From contig NZ_BNAR01000006.1 of the NCBI RefSeq assembly GCF_014653695.1, positions 372,001 through 436,000 on the forward strand: a stretch of DNA of 64,000 nt, given 5' to 3'. Shown here piece by piece: positions 27,301 through 36,475 of the stretch. The position numbers and the translations under genes are program-made. This DNA is from Lentzea cavernae (GTDB lineage Bacteria; Actinomycetota; Actinomycetes; Mycobacteriales; Pseudonocardiaceae). Every line of letters starts with the position of its first letter. The stretch's first letter is position 1. The notes beneath the pieces are model-generated. The model had not been told where the DNA came from. It saw nothing but the letters and a program-made list of their open reading frames with translations, and did not search any database.

Positions 27301-27819
27301 CTAGACGGTCATCAGCGCCTGGACGTCACGGCCCGCGAGCCGTGAGCGGCCTTCCAGCACCGAGATCTCCAGCACCACCGACACACCCGTCACGATGCCT
27401 CCCGCACGCTCCACGAGCGCGCAGGCGGCCTCCGCGGTGCCTCCGGTGGCGAGCACGTCGTCGACCACGACCACGCGCTGGCCCGGCTGGATGGCGTCGG
27501 CGGGCAGTTCCAGCGACGCGGTGCCGTACTCGAGCGCGTAGGACTGGGAGTCGGCGACGACCGGGAGCTTGCCCGGCTTGCGCAGCGGCACGACGCCGTA
27601 GCGCCAGCCGTAGCCCAGGGCAGCGCCCAGGAGGAAGCCGCGCGACTCGATGGCGGCGATCACCTGGGTGCTGTCGTCGATCTTGTCCTGGAGGGCGTCG
27701 ACCACGGCGCGCAGGGCGTCGGGGTCGGTGAGGACCGGCGTGAAGTCCTGGAACACGACCCCCGGCTGGGGGAAGTCCCGGACTTCACGCATCAGTCCCA
27801 GTGCACGATCCAGTTTCAA
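27301..27819 (-). CDS. apt: Adenine phosphoribosyltransferase
   Basis: Converts adenine and PRPP to AMP in purine salvage. A 172-residue type I PRTase with the PRPP motif VVVVDDVLATGGT at 116-128, a flexible-loop region KPGKLPV and AAIESRGFLLG as adenine-side motif. The start is a TTG overlapping the secF stop (TTGA), so apt is translated with the Sec genes, an order shared with mycobacteria (secD-secF-apt). Confidence 0.93.
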   Translation of the reverse strand: MKLDRALGLMREVRDFPQPGVVFQDFTPVLTDPDALRAVVDALQDKIDDSTQVIAAIESRGFLLGAALGYGWRYGVVPLRKPGKLPVVADSQSYALEYGTASLELPADAIQPGQRVVVVDDVLATGGTAEAACALVERAGGIVTGVSVVLEISVLEGRSRLAGRDVQALMTV

Positions 27820-28970
27820 CGCTGGCGCTTCCCGGTCGGGCGGCGGCGGGCGTCGCCTGCCTTGGCGGTGCGGTGGGGCACCGACGCGGCGGCGGCGTAC
27901 GCCTCCTCCTTGCGCAGGTCGGCGTTGAGGGCGTCGTCGTCGACCGACTCGATGCCCTCGGCGACCTGCGGGCCGATGGCCTTGGAGCGGCGGGCGGCCA
28001 CGCGCTTGGCCTGCGCGATGTACTTCGGGTCGCGCATCTTCAGGTCCACCAGCACCGGGGTGGCGATGAAGATCGAGGACAGCGCGCCGATGAACATGCC
28101 GACGAGCTGCACGAGCGCCAGGTCCTGCAGGGTGCCGACGCCCAGGATGCCGACGCCGACGACCAGCAGGCCGACGACCGGGAGGAGCGCGATCAGCGAG
28201 GTGTTGATCGAGCGCATCAGGGTCTGGTTGAGCGCCAGGTTCGACGCCTCGGCGTAGGTGCGGCGGGTCAGGCCCAGCAGCCCTCGGGTGTTCTCCTTGA
28301 CCTTGTCGAACACGACGACCGTGTCATACAGCGAGAAGCCGAGGATCGTGAGCAGACCGATCACCGTCGCCGGCGTCACCTCGAAGCCGATGAGCGAGTA
28401 CACGCCCGCGGTGATGATGACGTCGTGGAACACGGCGACGAGCGCGCCGACGGCCATCTGCCACTCGAAGTAGAACACCAGGAAGATCGTCACCGCGATG
28501 AAGAACCAGAACAGGGCCCACAGGGCCTTGCCGCTGATCTCACCACCCCAGGACGCGGAGACGGCGCTGTCGGAGATCGACGTCTGACCGCCCTGCGGCT
28601 GGAGGTCCTGCGCGAGAGCCGTCTTGAGGGTGGCGACCTCGGCGACGTTCAGCGCCGGCGACTTGAGCTGGATCGTCGCGCTGGCGCCGGAACCGACTGC
28701 CTGCACGGCGTTCGGCTTCTTGCCGGGCAGTGCCTTCGCGTAGGTGTCCTCGACGGCGGTCGTCGTGATGGTCTGGCTGCTGGACGAGACCGAGGGCAGC
28801 GAGATCTTGGTGCCGCCCTCGAAGTCGATGCCCAGGTTGAAGCCCTTGAACACCATCGAGCCGATGCAGACCAGCAGGATGATGCCGGACACGATGTACC
28901 AGCGGGTGCGCTTGCCGACGATGTCGAAGGCGCCGTTGCCCACGTAGAGGCGCGAGAACACGCTGCTCAT
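27816..28970 (-). CDS. secF: Protein translocase subunit SecF
   Basis: A 384-residue inner-membrane partner of SecD that helps drive export through SecYEG. One N-terminal helix, an extracytoplasmic loop starting FNLGIDFEGGTKI (the SecF hallmark), then five helices including VTPATVIGLLTILGFSLYDTVVVFDKVKENTRG, which carries the conserved DTVVVFD motif. A long basic cytoplasmic tail is present. It follows secD by one base and couples to apt. Confidence 0.95.
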   Translation of the reverse strand: MSSVFSRLYVGNGAFDIVGKRTRWYIVSGIILLVCIGSMVFKGFNLGIDFEGGTKISLPSVSSSSQTITTTAVEDTYAKALPGKKPNAVQAVGSGASATIQLKSPALNVAEVATLKTALAQDLQPQGGQTSISDSAVSASWGGEISGKALWALFWFFIAVTIFLVFYFEWQMAVGALVAVFHDVIITAGVYSLIGFEVTPATVIGLLTILGFSLYDTVVVFDKVKENTRGLLGLTRRTYAEASNLALNQTLMRSINTSLIALLPVVGLLVVGVGILGVGTLQDLALVQLVGMFIGALSSIFIATPVLVDLKMRDPKYIAQAKRVAARRSKAIGPQVAEGIESVDDDALNADLRKEEAYAAAASVPHRTAKAGDARRRPTGKRQR

Positions 28971-28971
28971 G

Positions 28972-30759
28972 TCAGGCCTCCTTCACGGCGGTCGTCTTAC
29001 CGGTCGTGGTGGCGCGGTGCGCGGCGCCCTCGCGGGCGGCACCGCCCAGGCCGGACAGGTTCGAGTTGGACAGGAACTTGGACTTCGACGCCAGCGCGAC
29101 CAGCGGGTGCGTCACGAGGAACACGACCACGAGGTCGAGGACCGTCGACATGCCCAGGGTGAACGCGAAGCCCTTCACCTGGCCGACCGCGATCACGTAC
29201 AGCACGGCGGCGGCGATGAAGCTGACCGCGTCGGCGGAGAGGATCGTGCGGCGCGAACGGACCCATGCGCGTGGCACGGCCGAACGGAACGAACGGCCTT
29301 CACGCACCTCGTCTTTCAGTCGTTCGAAGAAGACGATGAACGAGTCCGCGGTGATACCGATGGCGACGATGAATCCCGCGATGCCGGCCAGGTCGAGCGT
29401 GAAGCCGATGACGCGGCCCAGCAGCACCAGGAACGCGTAGATGATCACGGCGGACAGCACCAGCGACAGGATCGTCAGGATGCCGAGCAGGCGGTAGTAG
29501 AACATGCAGTAGACGAAGACCAGGGCCAGGCCGATGCCGCCGGCGATCAGACCCGCCTTGAGCGACTGCAGGCCGAGCGTCGGGGAGATCGTCTGCGCCT
29601 CGGACGAGTCGAAGGACAGCGGCAGCGCGCCGTACTTCAGCGTGTTCGCGAGGTTCGTGGCTTCCTTCAGCGTGAACTTGCCGCTGATCTCGGTGGAACC
29701 ACCCGAGATGGCCGCCTGGATGGTCGGCGCGGACATGACCTCGCCGTCGAGCACGACCGCGACGGCCTGCTGGACGTTGGCCGCGGTGAACGAGCCCCAC
29801 TTGGTGCCGCCGTCGGACTTGAAGTCCAGGTTGACGACGTAGCCGGTGCCGTTCGGGTTGGCGTTCGCGGCGGCGTTGCTGATGTCCTCACCGGTCAGGC
29901 GGGAGTAGTTCGTGTAGTCGTCCGCCTTGGTCTCGGTGTCCTCCTTGGGAGGGTTGACCGGGGCCAGCGTGTACTTGAACTCGCCCTTCTCGTCACAGGT
30001 GACGAGCGGCTTGTCGAGGTCGTCGTTGCCGCGCAACGGGTCGGCCTTCGCGCAGTCGAGCATGAGCGCGGCCTGCTGCAGGACCTGCGGGTCCGTGGAC
30101 TGGCGCAGCGCCTTCGCCTCCTGGATCTCCTTCGCGACCTTCGGGTCGACGTTGGAGGGGGCGGGCGGCGTGCTGGGCGCGGTGCTGGACGGCGCGGTGC
30201 TGCTCGACGGCGGCGTGCTGGAGGGCTGCGCGGCCAGGTTCGGCGCGGGGCGGCCCTGCGGGGCACCGCTCGAGGGCGGCGGGCTGCCGACGCTCTGGCT
30301 CGGCGGCGTCGACGGCGGCGTGCTCGCGTCGCCGGACGGCGGCGTGCTCGACTGCGTCGGGTTCGGCACGGCGCCGGCGGGGACCGGCTGGCCGATCACC
30401 TTGCGGAACGCGAGGCGAGCGGTCTGGCCGAGGCCCTTCGCGCCTTCGCTGTCCGCACCCGGGACCGTGATCACCAGGTTGTTGCCGTCCCGGACGACCT
30501 CGGCACCGGAAACGCCGAGACCGTTCACGCGGACCTCGATGAGGTCGCGGGCGCGGTTGAGCGCTTCCTCGCTGGGTTGGGCTCCGTCTTCCTGACGCGC
30601 GGTCAGCGTGACGAGCGTGCCACCCTGCAGGTCGATTCCGAGCTTGGGTTTGGCCGAACCGTTCCCGGTCAAGAAGACCAGGGCGTAGAGCGCGACCACG
30701 ATGAGGACAAAACTCGCCAAATACTTCGCAGGGCGAATTTGCCCGGCCGGAGGTGCCAC
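28972..30759 (-). CDS. secD: Protein translocase subunit SecD
   Basis: A 595-residue RND-type membrane protein. An N-terminal helix is followed by LGIDLQGGTLVTLTAR (the SecD signature), a large extracytoplasmic domain, then helices with GIAGFIVAIGITADSFIVFFERLKDEV. The extracytoplasmic part contains a Pro/Ser/Thr-rich low-complexity linker of about 90 residues (around 130-220), which actinobacterial SecD proteins often have but which varies. GTG start. The 128-nt gap to yajC holds several inverted repeats. Confidence 0.95.
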   Translation of the reverse strand: MAPPAGQIRPAKYLASFVLIVVALYALVFLTGNGSAKPKLGIDLQGGTLVTLTARQEDGAQPSEEALNRARDLIEVRVNGLGVSGAEVVRDGNNLVITVPGADSEGAKGLGQTARLAFRKVIGQPVPAGAVPNPTQSSTPPSGDASTPPSTPPSQSVGSPPPSSGAPQGRPAPNLAAQPSSTPPSSSTAPSSTAPSTPPAPSNVDPKVAKEIQEAKALRQSTDPQVLQQAALMLDCAKADPLRGNDDLDKPLVTCDEKGEFKYTLAPVNPPKEDTETKADDYTNYSRLTGEDISNAAANANPNGTGYVVNLDFKSDGGTKWGSFTAANVQQAVAVVLDGEVMSAPTIQAAISGGSTEISGKFTLKEATNLANTLKYGALPLSFDSSEAQTISPTLGLQSLKAGLIAGGIGLALVFVYCMFYYRLLGILTILSLVLSAVIIYAFLVLLGRVIGFTLDLAGIAGFIVAIGITADSFIVFFERLKDEVREGRSFRSAVPRAWVRSRRTILSADAVSFIAAAVLYVIAVGQVKGFAFTLGMSTVLDLVVVFLVTHPLVALASKSKFLSNSNLSGLGGAAREGAAHRATTTGKTTAVKEA

Positions 30760-30833
30760 GATCCGTCCGTCTCCTAGTAGCGATGGTTTACGAGCGCGCA
30801 GCGTAACGCGCGCCAGGTGAGCTGCGCGTCACT

Positions 30834-30872
30834 ACCTGGAGTTGGCGGTGTTCACAGTTGCCAACTCCAGGT
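30834..30872 (-). other. Stable inverted repeat in the yajC-secD spacer
   Basis: ACCTGGAGTTGGC (30834-30846) and GCCAACTCCAGGT (30860-30872) are perfect 13-bp arms around a 13-nt loop. On the minus-strand transcript it lies about 16 nt after the yajC stop and 75 nt before the secD start, with no U tract. A smaller repeat, ACGCGC/GCGCGT, follows at 30806-30829. It could stabilise or attenuate the secD message. Confidence 0.55.
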
Positions 30873-30888
30873 GTCACGGGCTTCTTCG

Positions 30889-31260
30889 TTACTTCTTGGC
30901 GTTGTGGTCCAGGGGCTCCGCGACCTGTGCGACGGTCGTCGGCTCCTCGTCGACCTCGTCCACCTTGTCCTCCGCGACGACGGCCTCGTCGGTGTCCGCG
31001 ACCTTCTCGCGGATCGCGGCGCGCAGCCAGCGGGTGACGACACCTTCGGAGATCTCGATGTCGATGGTGGTGTCGTGGCTGGCGTCGGCGACGGTGCCGT
31101 ACAGGCCGGACGTCGTCATCACCTTGTCGCCGGGCGCGAGCGAGTTCTGCAACGACTGCTGCTCGGCCATCGCGCGCTTCTGCTTGCGCGCGCTGAGGAA
31201 CAGCGGCACCGCGAGCAGAACCAGGAGCAACGGGAAAAGCAAACTGCCTAGGTCCATCAT
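30889..31260 (-). CDS. yajC: Preprotein translocase accessory subunit YajC
   Basis: A 123-residue single-span protein: an N-terminal helix (LLFPLLLVLLAVPLFLSARKQKR) followed by LAPGDKVMTTSGLYGTVADA, the YajC family signature, and an acidic tail rich in Glu and Asp. It associates with SecDF and the holotranslocon. It heads the yajC-secD-secF-apt group, and ruvB ends 69 nt upstream on the same strand. Confidence 0.9.
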   Translation of the reverse strand: MMDLGSLLFPLLLVLLAVPLFLSARKQKRAMAEQQSLQNSLAPGDKVMTTSGLYGTVADASHDTTIDIEISEGVVTRWLRAAIREKVADTDEAVVAEDKVDEVDEEPTTVAQVAEPLDHNAKK

Positions 31261-31329
31261 TCTCCGATCAAGTGGACATGCCTCGACGCACGCCCGAAAT
31301 GTCCAGGTGCTTTCACCGATTGTGCCAGG

Positions 31330-32343
31330 TCACCACAGTTGATCACCGGCGGGCGGTTCCAGTCCCAGGTGGTGCCACGCGGCGGGCGTCGCCACTCGGC
31401 CGCGGGGCGTCCTGGCCAGCATGCCAGCCCGCACCAAATACGGCTCGCACACCTCTTCCACCGTGGTCGGTTCCTCACCGACCGCGACCGCGAGGGTGGA
31501 GACGCCGACCGGGCCGCCGCCGAAGCTCTTGACCAGGGCCGTCAGCACCGCGCGGTCGAGCCGGTCGAGGCCGAGGTGGTCGACGTCGTAGACGACCAGG
31601 GCCTGCTTCGCGATGTCCTCCGTCACCCTGCCGTCGGCCCTGACCTCCGCGAAGTCGCGGACGCGGCGCAGCAGGCGGTTCGCGATGCGGGGCGTGCCGC
31701 GGCTGCGGCCGGCGATCTCGATCGCGGCGTCCTCGGCGACGTCGACGCCGAGGATCTTGGCGCTGCGCTTGACGATGAGGTCGAGCTCATCGGCGCTGTA
31801 GAACTCCATGTGGCCGGTGAAGCCGAAGCGGTCGCGCAGCGGGCCGGTCAGGGAGCCGGACCTCGTCGTGGCCCCGACCAGCGTGAACGGTGCGATGTCG
31901 AGCGGGATGCTGGTGGCACCGGGGCCCTTGCCGACCATCACGTCGACCCGGAAGTCCTCCATCGCGAGGTAGAGCATCTCCTCCGCCGGCCGGGCCATGC
32001 GGTGGATCTCGTCGATGAACAGGACGTCGCCCTCGACGAGGTTGGACAGCATCGACGCCAGGTCGCCCGCGCGTTCGAGCGCCGGGCCGCTGGTGATGCG
32101 GATGGCCGCGCCGAGCTCCTTGGCGATGATCATGGCGAGCGAGGTCTTGCCCAGGCCGGGAGGGCCGCTGAGCAGCACGTGGTCCGGGGCGGCTCCTCGG
32201 CGCATGGCGCCGTGCAGGACCAGTTCGAGCTGTTCGCGGACGCGCTGCTGGCCGACGAACTCGTGCAGGTCGGCCGGGCGCAGGCTGGTCTCGACGTCGC
32301 GCTCGGCGGGCACGCCGTACGGGCTGAGCTCGTCCTCGGTCAC
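31330..32343 (-). CDS. ruvB: Holliday junction branch-migration ATPase RuvB
   Basis: A 337-residue AAA+ motor that drives branch migration with RuvA. Walker A is [10 protein letters not shown], Walker B is LFIDEIHRM, and [19 protein letters not shown] contains sensor and arginine-finger regions; the C-terminal winged helix contains [21 protein letters not shown] start overlapping the ruvA stop by four bases. Part of a ruvC-ruvA-ruvB group behind a LexA box. Confidence 0.96.
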   Translation of the reverse strand: MTEDELSPYGVPAERDVETSLRPADLHEFVGQQRVREQLELVLHGAMRRGAAPDHVLLSGPPGLGKTSLAMIIAKELGAAIRITSGPALERAGDLASMLSNLVEGDVLFIDEIHRMARPAEEMLYLAMEDFRVDVMVGKGPGATSIPLDIAPFTLVGATTRSGSLTGPLRDRFGFTGHMEFYSADELDLIVKRSAKILGVDVAEDAAIEIAGRSRGTPRIANRLLRRVRDFAEVRADGRVTEDIAKQALVVYDVDHLGLDRLDRAVLTALVKSFGGGPVGVSTLAVAVGEEPTTVEEVCEPYLVRAGMLARTPRGRVATPAAWHHLGLEPPAGDQLW

Positions 32344-32921
32344 TTGCGCCCCAGGGTCGCGAGCGCCCGGCGCAGGACGGCGGAGGTGGACTGGTCGGGG
32401 TTGTCGGAGAGGACCTTGTCGACGGAGGCCTCGGCGGACTTGGCCGGGAAGCCGAGGCCGAGGAGCGCCTCCACGACGTGGTCACGCGTCTGGCTGTGCG
32501 CGGGCGTCGTGGGCGTGGGGAGCTGACCGACCTTGTCGCGCAGCTCGATGATGAGGCGTTCCGCGCCCTTCTTGCCGATGCCCGGGACCTGGGTGAGCAC
32601 GGTGATGTTGCCCTCGGCGAGGGCGTGGCGGAGCTTGTCCGGTTCGAGGACGGCGAGGGTGGCCAGCGCGATGCGCGGGCCGATGCCGCTCACGGTCTGC
32701 AGCAGGCCGAACAGCTCGCGGGCCTCGGCGTCGGCGAAGCCGAACAGGGTGAGGCTGTCCTCGCGGACGATCAGGGTGGTGGCGAGCGTCGTCTCCTCGC
32801 CGCGGCGCAGGCTCGCGAGGGTGGTCGGGGTGGCCTGGACGGCGAACCCGACACCGCCCACCTCGACGACGGCGTGGTCGAGGCCGACGTGCTGCACCTG
32901 GCCGCGCAGTGACGAGATCAC
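32340..32921 (-). CDS. ruvA: Holliday junction DNA helicase subunit RuvA
   Basis: A 193-residue junction-binding protein. The N-terminal OB fold begins [26 protein letters not shown]. Two helix-hairpin-helix motifs follow, [20 protein letters not shown] and [19 protein letters not shown], then a flexible linker and the C-terminal RuvB-binding domain ([19 protein letters not shown]). GTG start. It follows ruvC after 106 nt. Confidence 0.95.
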   Translation of the reverse strand: MISSLRGQVQHVGLDHAVVEVGGVGFAVQATPTTLASLRRGEETTLATTLIVREDSLTLFGFADAEARELFGLLQTVSGIGPRIALATLAVLEPDKLRHALAEGNITVLTQVPGIGKKGAERLIIELRDKVGQLPTPTTPAHSQTRDHVVEALLGLGFPAKSAEASVDKVLSDNPDQSTSAVLRRALATLGRK

Positions 32922-33027
32922 CTGGTTCCTCCGGACTTCACGCTCGCGCAGGCGTCCCCTCGCGAAGGGGACCCCTTGATTTCATTCTTCCAGCCGGCAC
33001 CGACAGTTTCGGCGCGCACTGAAGCCG

Positions 33028-33597
33028 TCATGACCCGCTCCGTCGCGCCGCCTCGGCCAGCTTCGCCTTGTGCACGCGGGCCAGCTCGGCCGCGCGGGCC
33101 TGCGCCTCCTCCAGGCGCGACCGCATCGGCGCGCGCCAGTGGTGGCAGATCGCGATCGCCAGCGCGTCCGCCGCGTCGGCCGGTTTCGGCGCGACCTTCA
33201 GGCCGAGCAGCTTGGTCACCATGGCGGTCACCTGCGCCTTGTCCGCGCGGCCCGACCCGGTGACGGCGGCCTTGACCTCGGACGGCGTGTGGAACTCGAC
33301 GGGCAGGTTCCGCTGCGCGGCGGCCAGGGCGACGACGCCCGACGCCTGCGCGACCCCCATCGCGGTGCGGACGTTGTGCTGCGCGAAGACGCGTTCGATC
33401 GCCACGACCTGTGGTTCGTAACGGTCCAGCCACACGCAGAGGCCGTCGTACAGCTCGTGCAGGCGCACGGACAGAGGAGTGTCCACGGGCGTGCGCAGGA
33501 CGTCGACGGCGACCATGCGCACGACCCGGCCAGGCCCGCCGTCGACCACGCCGAAGCCGCACCTGGTCAGACCGGGGTCGACCCCGAACACCCGCAC
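33028..33597 (-). CDS. ruvC: Holliday junction resolvase RuvC
   Basis: A 189-residue endonuclease that cuts junctions at the end of recombination. The catalytic acidic residues are in [20 protein letters not shown] and [16 protein letters not shown], as in the RuvC family. The start chosen is a GTG with GGGGAG upstream; the frame extends past it to an earlier ATG over a LexA box, which is unlikely to be coding. The tail beyond the last catalytic Asp is basic and helical. Confidence 0.94.
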   Translation of the reverse strand: MRVFGVDPGLTRCGFGVVDGGPGRVVRMVAVDVLRTPVDTPLSVRLHELYDGLCVWLDRYEPQVVAIERVFAQHNVRTAMGVAQASGVVALAAAQRNLPVEFHTPSEVKAAVTGSGRADKAQVTAMVTKLLGLKVAPKPADAADALAIAICHHWRAPMRSRLEEAQARAAELARVHKAKLAEAARRSGS

Positions 33598-33618
33598 AAC
33601 AGCTCCCCGGATCGCTGA

Positions 33619-33634
33619 ACGAACAACAGTTCGA
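33619..33634. promoter_or_regulatory. LexA (SOS) box upstream of ruvC
   Basis: ACGAAC, four bases, GTTCGA: one mismatch from TCGAAC-N4-GTTCGA. It lies 21 nt upstream of the ruvC start. The divergent GGDEF gene starts 100 nt away on the other strand. ruvC is LexA-controlled in M. tuberculosis. Confidence 0.8.
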
Positions 33635-33733
33635 ACCATATCCGGTGCGCCCATGGGCGACTCGCACCGACACGGTTCGACAAGTCCGCGCCGCCGTCAC
33701 TACGGTGGTCGGGTTTCGATCACAGGAGTAACG

Positions 33734-35218
33734 GTGAAGAGGTTCTGGGTCGTCGCCGGGTGCGTCGGCACCTTCATGGCGATCGCCATCCTCACCGCTC
33801 TGGCCACGCCCCGCGATATCGGTATCGCAATCGACAAGGTCGTGCAGCTCGTCTTCGCCATCGCGGCGTTGGTCGCCTACGCGCGCAGGCGTGACAGGTG
33901 GATGACAGCGGCGATGATCAGCCTGACCGTCGGGTTGTCGGCGTGGATCTGGGGCCAGCAGATCATGGGCGTGCAGCTGCCGACGTCCACGATCGCGCCG
34001 CTCGGGTTCACGATGGTGCCGGTGCTGTGCCTGGCCGCGGTCGTGGTGAAGGCGCAGAAGCGCCGTGCCGGCGACCTGCTGCCGAACTACCGCAGCCGCA
34101 CCGTGGTCGTCCTCGACGGGCTGATCGTGATCGGGTCGCTGTTCGTGCTGACGTGGGTGTCGGCGCTCGAGTCGCTGACCCGCGCGTGGGCCACCGAGGG
34201 GCCGGGGTTCGCCACCGTCATCGCCCATCCCGCCGCGTACCTCGTGCTGCTCGTGACGATCGTGGTGATGTCGTGGACGCATCAGGCCGTGCGTCAGTGG
34301 CCGATGCTCTTCATCGCGCTGGCGGGCATCGCGCAGTCGTCGTCGGGCTGGGTGTTCGCGTTCCACATCGCCCAGGGCAACACGGCGATCCCGGCGACCA
34401 CGGACATCGGTTTCATGCTGTGCCCGGCGTTCTTCCTGCTGAGCGCGCTCGCCCCGATGCACAACCTCGACCCCACGCCCGGACGCATGCGCACGGCCGA
34501 TCTCCTGCACCTGTCGGTGCCGTACCTGCCGCTCGCGGTCACCGGTCTGTTCATCAGCTGGAACACCGCGACGGGCGGCCGGCTGAACCCGGTCGAGATC
34601 TACGTCGGGATCCTGGTCGTGTGCCTCGTGATCGTGCGTCAGCTGCTCACGATGATGGACAACGTGCGGCTGCTGGACCAGCTCCGCATCTCTCGCGAAC
34701 AGCTACGGCACGAGGCGACGCACGACCCGTTGACCGGCGTCGCGAACCGCTCGCTGTTCCGCGAACGGCTGGAGCGCGCTCTCGCGGTTCGCGACCGCTC
34801 GACGCCGTTGATCCTGCTGTTCATCGACGTGGACGGTTTCAAGGCCGTCAACGACAACAACGGTCACGCCGAAGGTGACGCCGTTCTGCGCAACGTCGCC
34901 GCACGGCTGGAGAACAACGTCCGGCCGGAGGACACCGTGGCGCGGCTGGGCGGCGACGAGTTCGGCGTGCTGGTCGACGGCGGCGACGCGGACGAGATCG
35001 GGGCACGGCTGCTGACCGCGCTCGGACATCCGCACGAGGTGCTCGGCCGGGTGCACCGGGTGCACGCCAGCATCGGTGTGGCGCAAAGGTTCTCGTACGA
35101 CCCCTCGATCACCGCCGACGACGTGCTGGGGGCCGCGGACGCCGCGATGTACACGGCGAAGCGGCTCGGCAAGGGCACCGTCGTCGTGCACGGTTCACCG
35201 CTACCGGAGATGACGTGA
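33734..35218 (+). CDS. Membrane GGDEF protein (diguanylate cyclase)
   Basis: A 494-residue protein with about eight to ten N-terminal membrane helices, then a short linker (VRLLDQLRISREQLRHEATHDPLTGVANRSLFRERL) and a GGDEF domain with the intact active-site signature RLGGDEFGV. It should make cyclic di-GMP in response to a membrane-sensed signal. No EAL domain and no clear inhibitory RxxD site was picked out. The GTG start follows CAGGAG. Divergent from ruvC, sharing its regulatory gap. Confidence 0.9.
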   Translation: MKRFWVVAGCVGTFMAIAILTALATPRDIGIAIDKVVQLVFAIAALVAYARRRDRWMTAAMISLTVGLSAWIWGQQIMGVQLPTSTIAPLGFTMVPVLCLAAVVVKAQKRRAGDLLPNYRSRTVVVLDGLIVIGSLFVLTWVSALESLTRAWATEGPGFATVIAHPAAYLVLLVTIVVMSWTHQAVRQWPMLFIALAGIAQSSSGWVFAFHIAQGNTAIPATTDIGFMLCPAFFLLSALAPMHNLDPTPGRMRTADLLHLSVPYLPLAVTGLFISWNTATGGRLNPVEIYVGILVVCLVIVRQLLTMMDNVRLLDQLRISREQLRHEATHDPLTGVANRSLFRERLERALAVRDRSTPLILLFIDVDGFKAVNDNNGHAEGDAVLRNVAARLENNVRPEDTVARLGGDEFGVLVDGGDADEIGARLLTALGHPHEVLGRVHRVHASIGVAQRFSYDPSITADDVLGAADAAMYTAKRLGKGTVVVHGSPLPEMT

Positions 35219-35646
35219 CCCCTGAGCAGTTGATTTCGTCGCTGGGCATGCAGGAGCTCCCCGTCGAGGGCGGGTACTTCGCGCAGACGCACCGCTCCGA
35301 CGAGGCGTCCGCGATCGCGTACCTGTTGCGCAGCCCCGACTTCTCCGGCATGCACGTGCTGGAGCACCTGGAGATCTACCACTTCCACGCCGGGTCGCCG
35401 TTGCGGATGCTGCTGCTGCACCCGGACGGCGCGGTGACCTCGCCGGTCCTCAGCGCGTCGAACCCGCAGGTCGTGGTGCCCGCGGGTGTGTGGCAGGGCA
35501 GCACTCCGGCCGGCGACTGGTCGTTGGTCGGCACGGTGGTGGTGCCTCCGTACACCGACGACGTCGTGGAGTTCGGGCACGCCGAGGACCTGTGCGCGCG
35601 TTATCCCGCACACGCTGCGCTCATTCGGCCTCTGTGCCGGTTCTAG
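35215..35646 (+). CDS. DUF985 cupin protein
   Basis: A 143-residue single-domain cupin. MTPEQLISSLGMQELPVEGGYFAQTHRSDE, AIAYLLRSPDFSGMHVLEHLEIYHFHAGSPLRMLLLHPDG and VVVPAGVWQGS are DUF985 signatures. The glutamate and histidines in LEIYHFHAG could bind metal or sugar-like ligands, but the function is unknown. The GTG start overlaps the GGDEF stop by four bases, so co-translation is likely. Confidence 0.85.
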   Translation: MTPEQLISSLGMQELPVEGGYFAQTHRSDEASAIAYLLRSPDFSGMHVLEHLEIYHFHAGSPLRMLLLHPDGAVTSPVLSASNPQVVVPAGVWQGSTPAGDWSLVGTVVVPPYTDDVVEFGHAEDLCARYPAHAALIRPLCRF

Positions 35647-35665
35647 CGTCACTAGGATCTTGGGA

Positions 35666-36469
35666 ATGGCGCTCGTCCAGCTCAACGGCATCGACCTGAA
35701 CGTCCAGACCGAGGGTTCCGGCGACCTCGTCGTGCTCGTGATGGGCACCGGCAGTCCCGGCCGGGTCTGGCGCACCTACCAGGTGCCCGCGCTGGTCAAG
35801 GCCGGTTACCGGGTGGCGTACTTCGACAACCGCGGCATCAGGCCGTCGTCGGAGTGCGCGGGCGGTTTCACCATCGACGACATGGTCGCCGACACCGCCG
35901 CGCTGATCAGGCACCTGGGCGGCCCCGCGCACGTGATCGGCACGTCGCTGGGCGGGCGCATCGTCCAGGAGCTGGCGCTGACCCAGCCCTCCCTGGTGCG
36001 CTCGGCGGTGATGATGGCGACCTCCGGCCGCCCCGAGCCGGTGCAGCAGGCGTGGACGCAGGCGCTGTGCGACCTGCACGACAAGGGCGTCGAGATCCCG
36101 CTGGCGTTCTACTCGGTCGCGTCGGTGCTCAGGAACCTGTCGCAGACGACGCTGGCCGACCCGGTGGTCGCCCGCGACTGGCTGCAGATGTACGAGTTCG
36201 CCGGCAACGCGCTCAGCGCGGGCGAACGCATCCAGCTCGCGCTGGGCGAGTACGACACCCGCCTGGCGGCCTACCGCGCCATCGCGGTGCGGTCGCTGGT
36301 CATCGGGTTCGCCGACGACCTCGTGCTGCCGCCGCGGTTGTCGCGCGAGGTCGCGGACGCGATCCCCGGCGCCCGGTACGCGGAGGTCTCGGACGCGGGG
36401 CACGTCGGGTACCTGGAGCGGCCGGACGAGGTCAACCGGCTGCTGGTGGAGTTCCTGGGCGGGACATGA
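35666..36469 (+). CDS. Alpha/beta hydrolase
   Basis: A 267-residue alpha/beta hydrolase with nucleophile motif GTSLGG (Ser94), an acid in VIGFADDLVLPP (about residue 217) and His in DAGHVGYLE (about 246). VMGTGSPGRVWRTYQ supplies the oxyanion strand, and DNRGIRPSS follows strand 4. The substrate is not evident. TAGGAT lies seven bases before the ATG, so the message may be leaderless. It is convergent with the SDR gene, six bases away. Confidence 0.85.
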   Translation: MALVQLNGIDLNVQTEGSGDLVVLVMGTGSPGRVWRTYQVPALVKAGYRVAYFDNRGIRPSSECAGGFTIDDMVADTAALIRHLGGPAHVIGTSLGGRIVQELALTQPSLVRSAVMMATSGRPEPVQQAWTQALCDLHDKGVEIPLAFYSVASVLRNLSQTTLADPVVARDWLQMYEFAGNALSAGERIQLALGEYDTRLAAYRAIAVRSLVIGFADDLVLPPRLSREVADAIPGARYAEVSDAGHVGYLERPDEVNRLLVEFLGGT

Positions 36470-36475
36470 CCGCCG

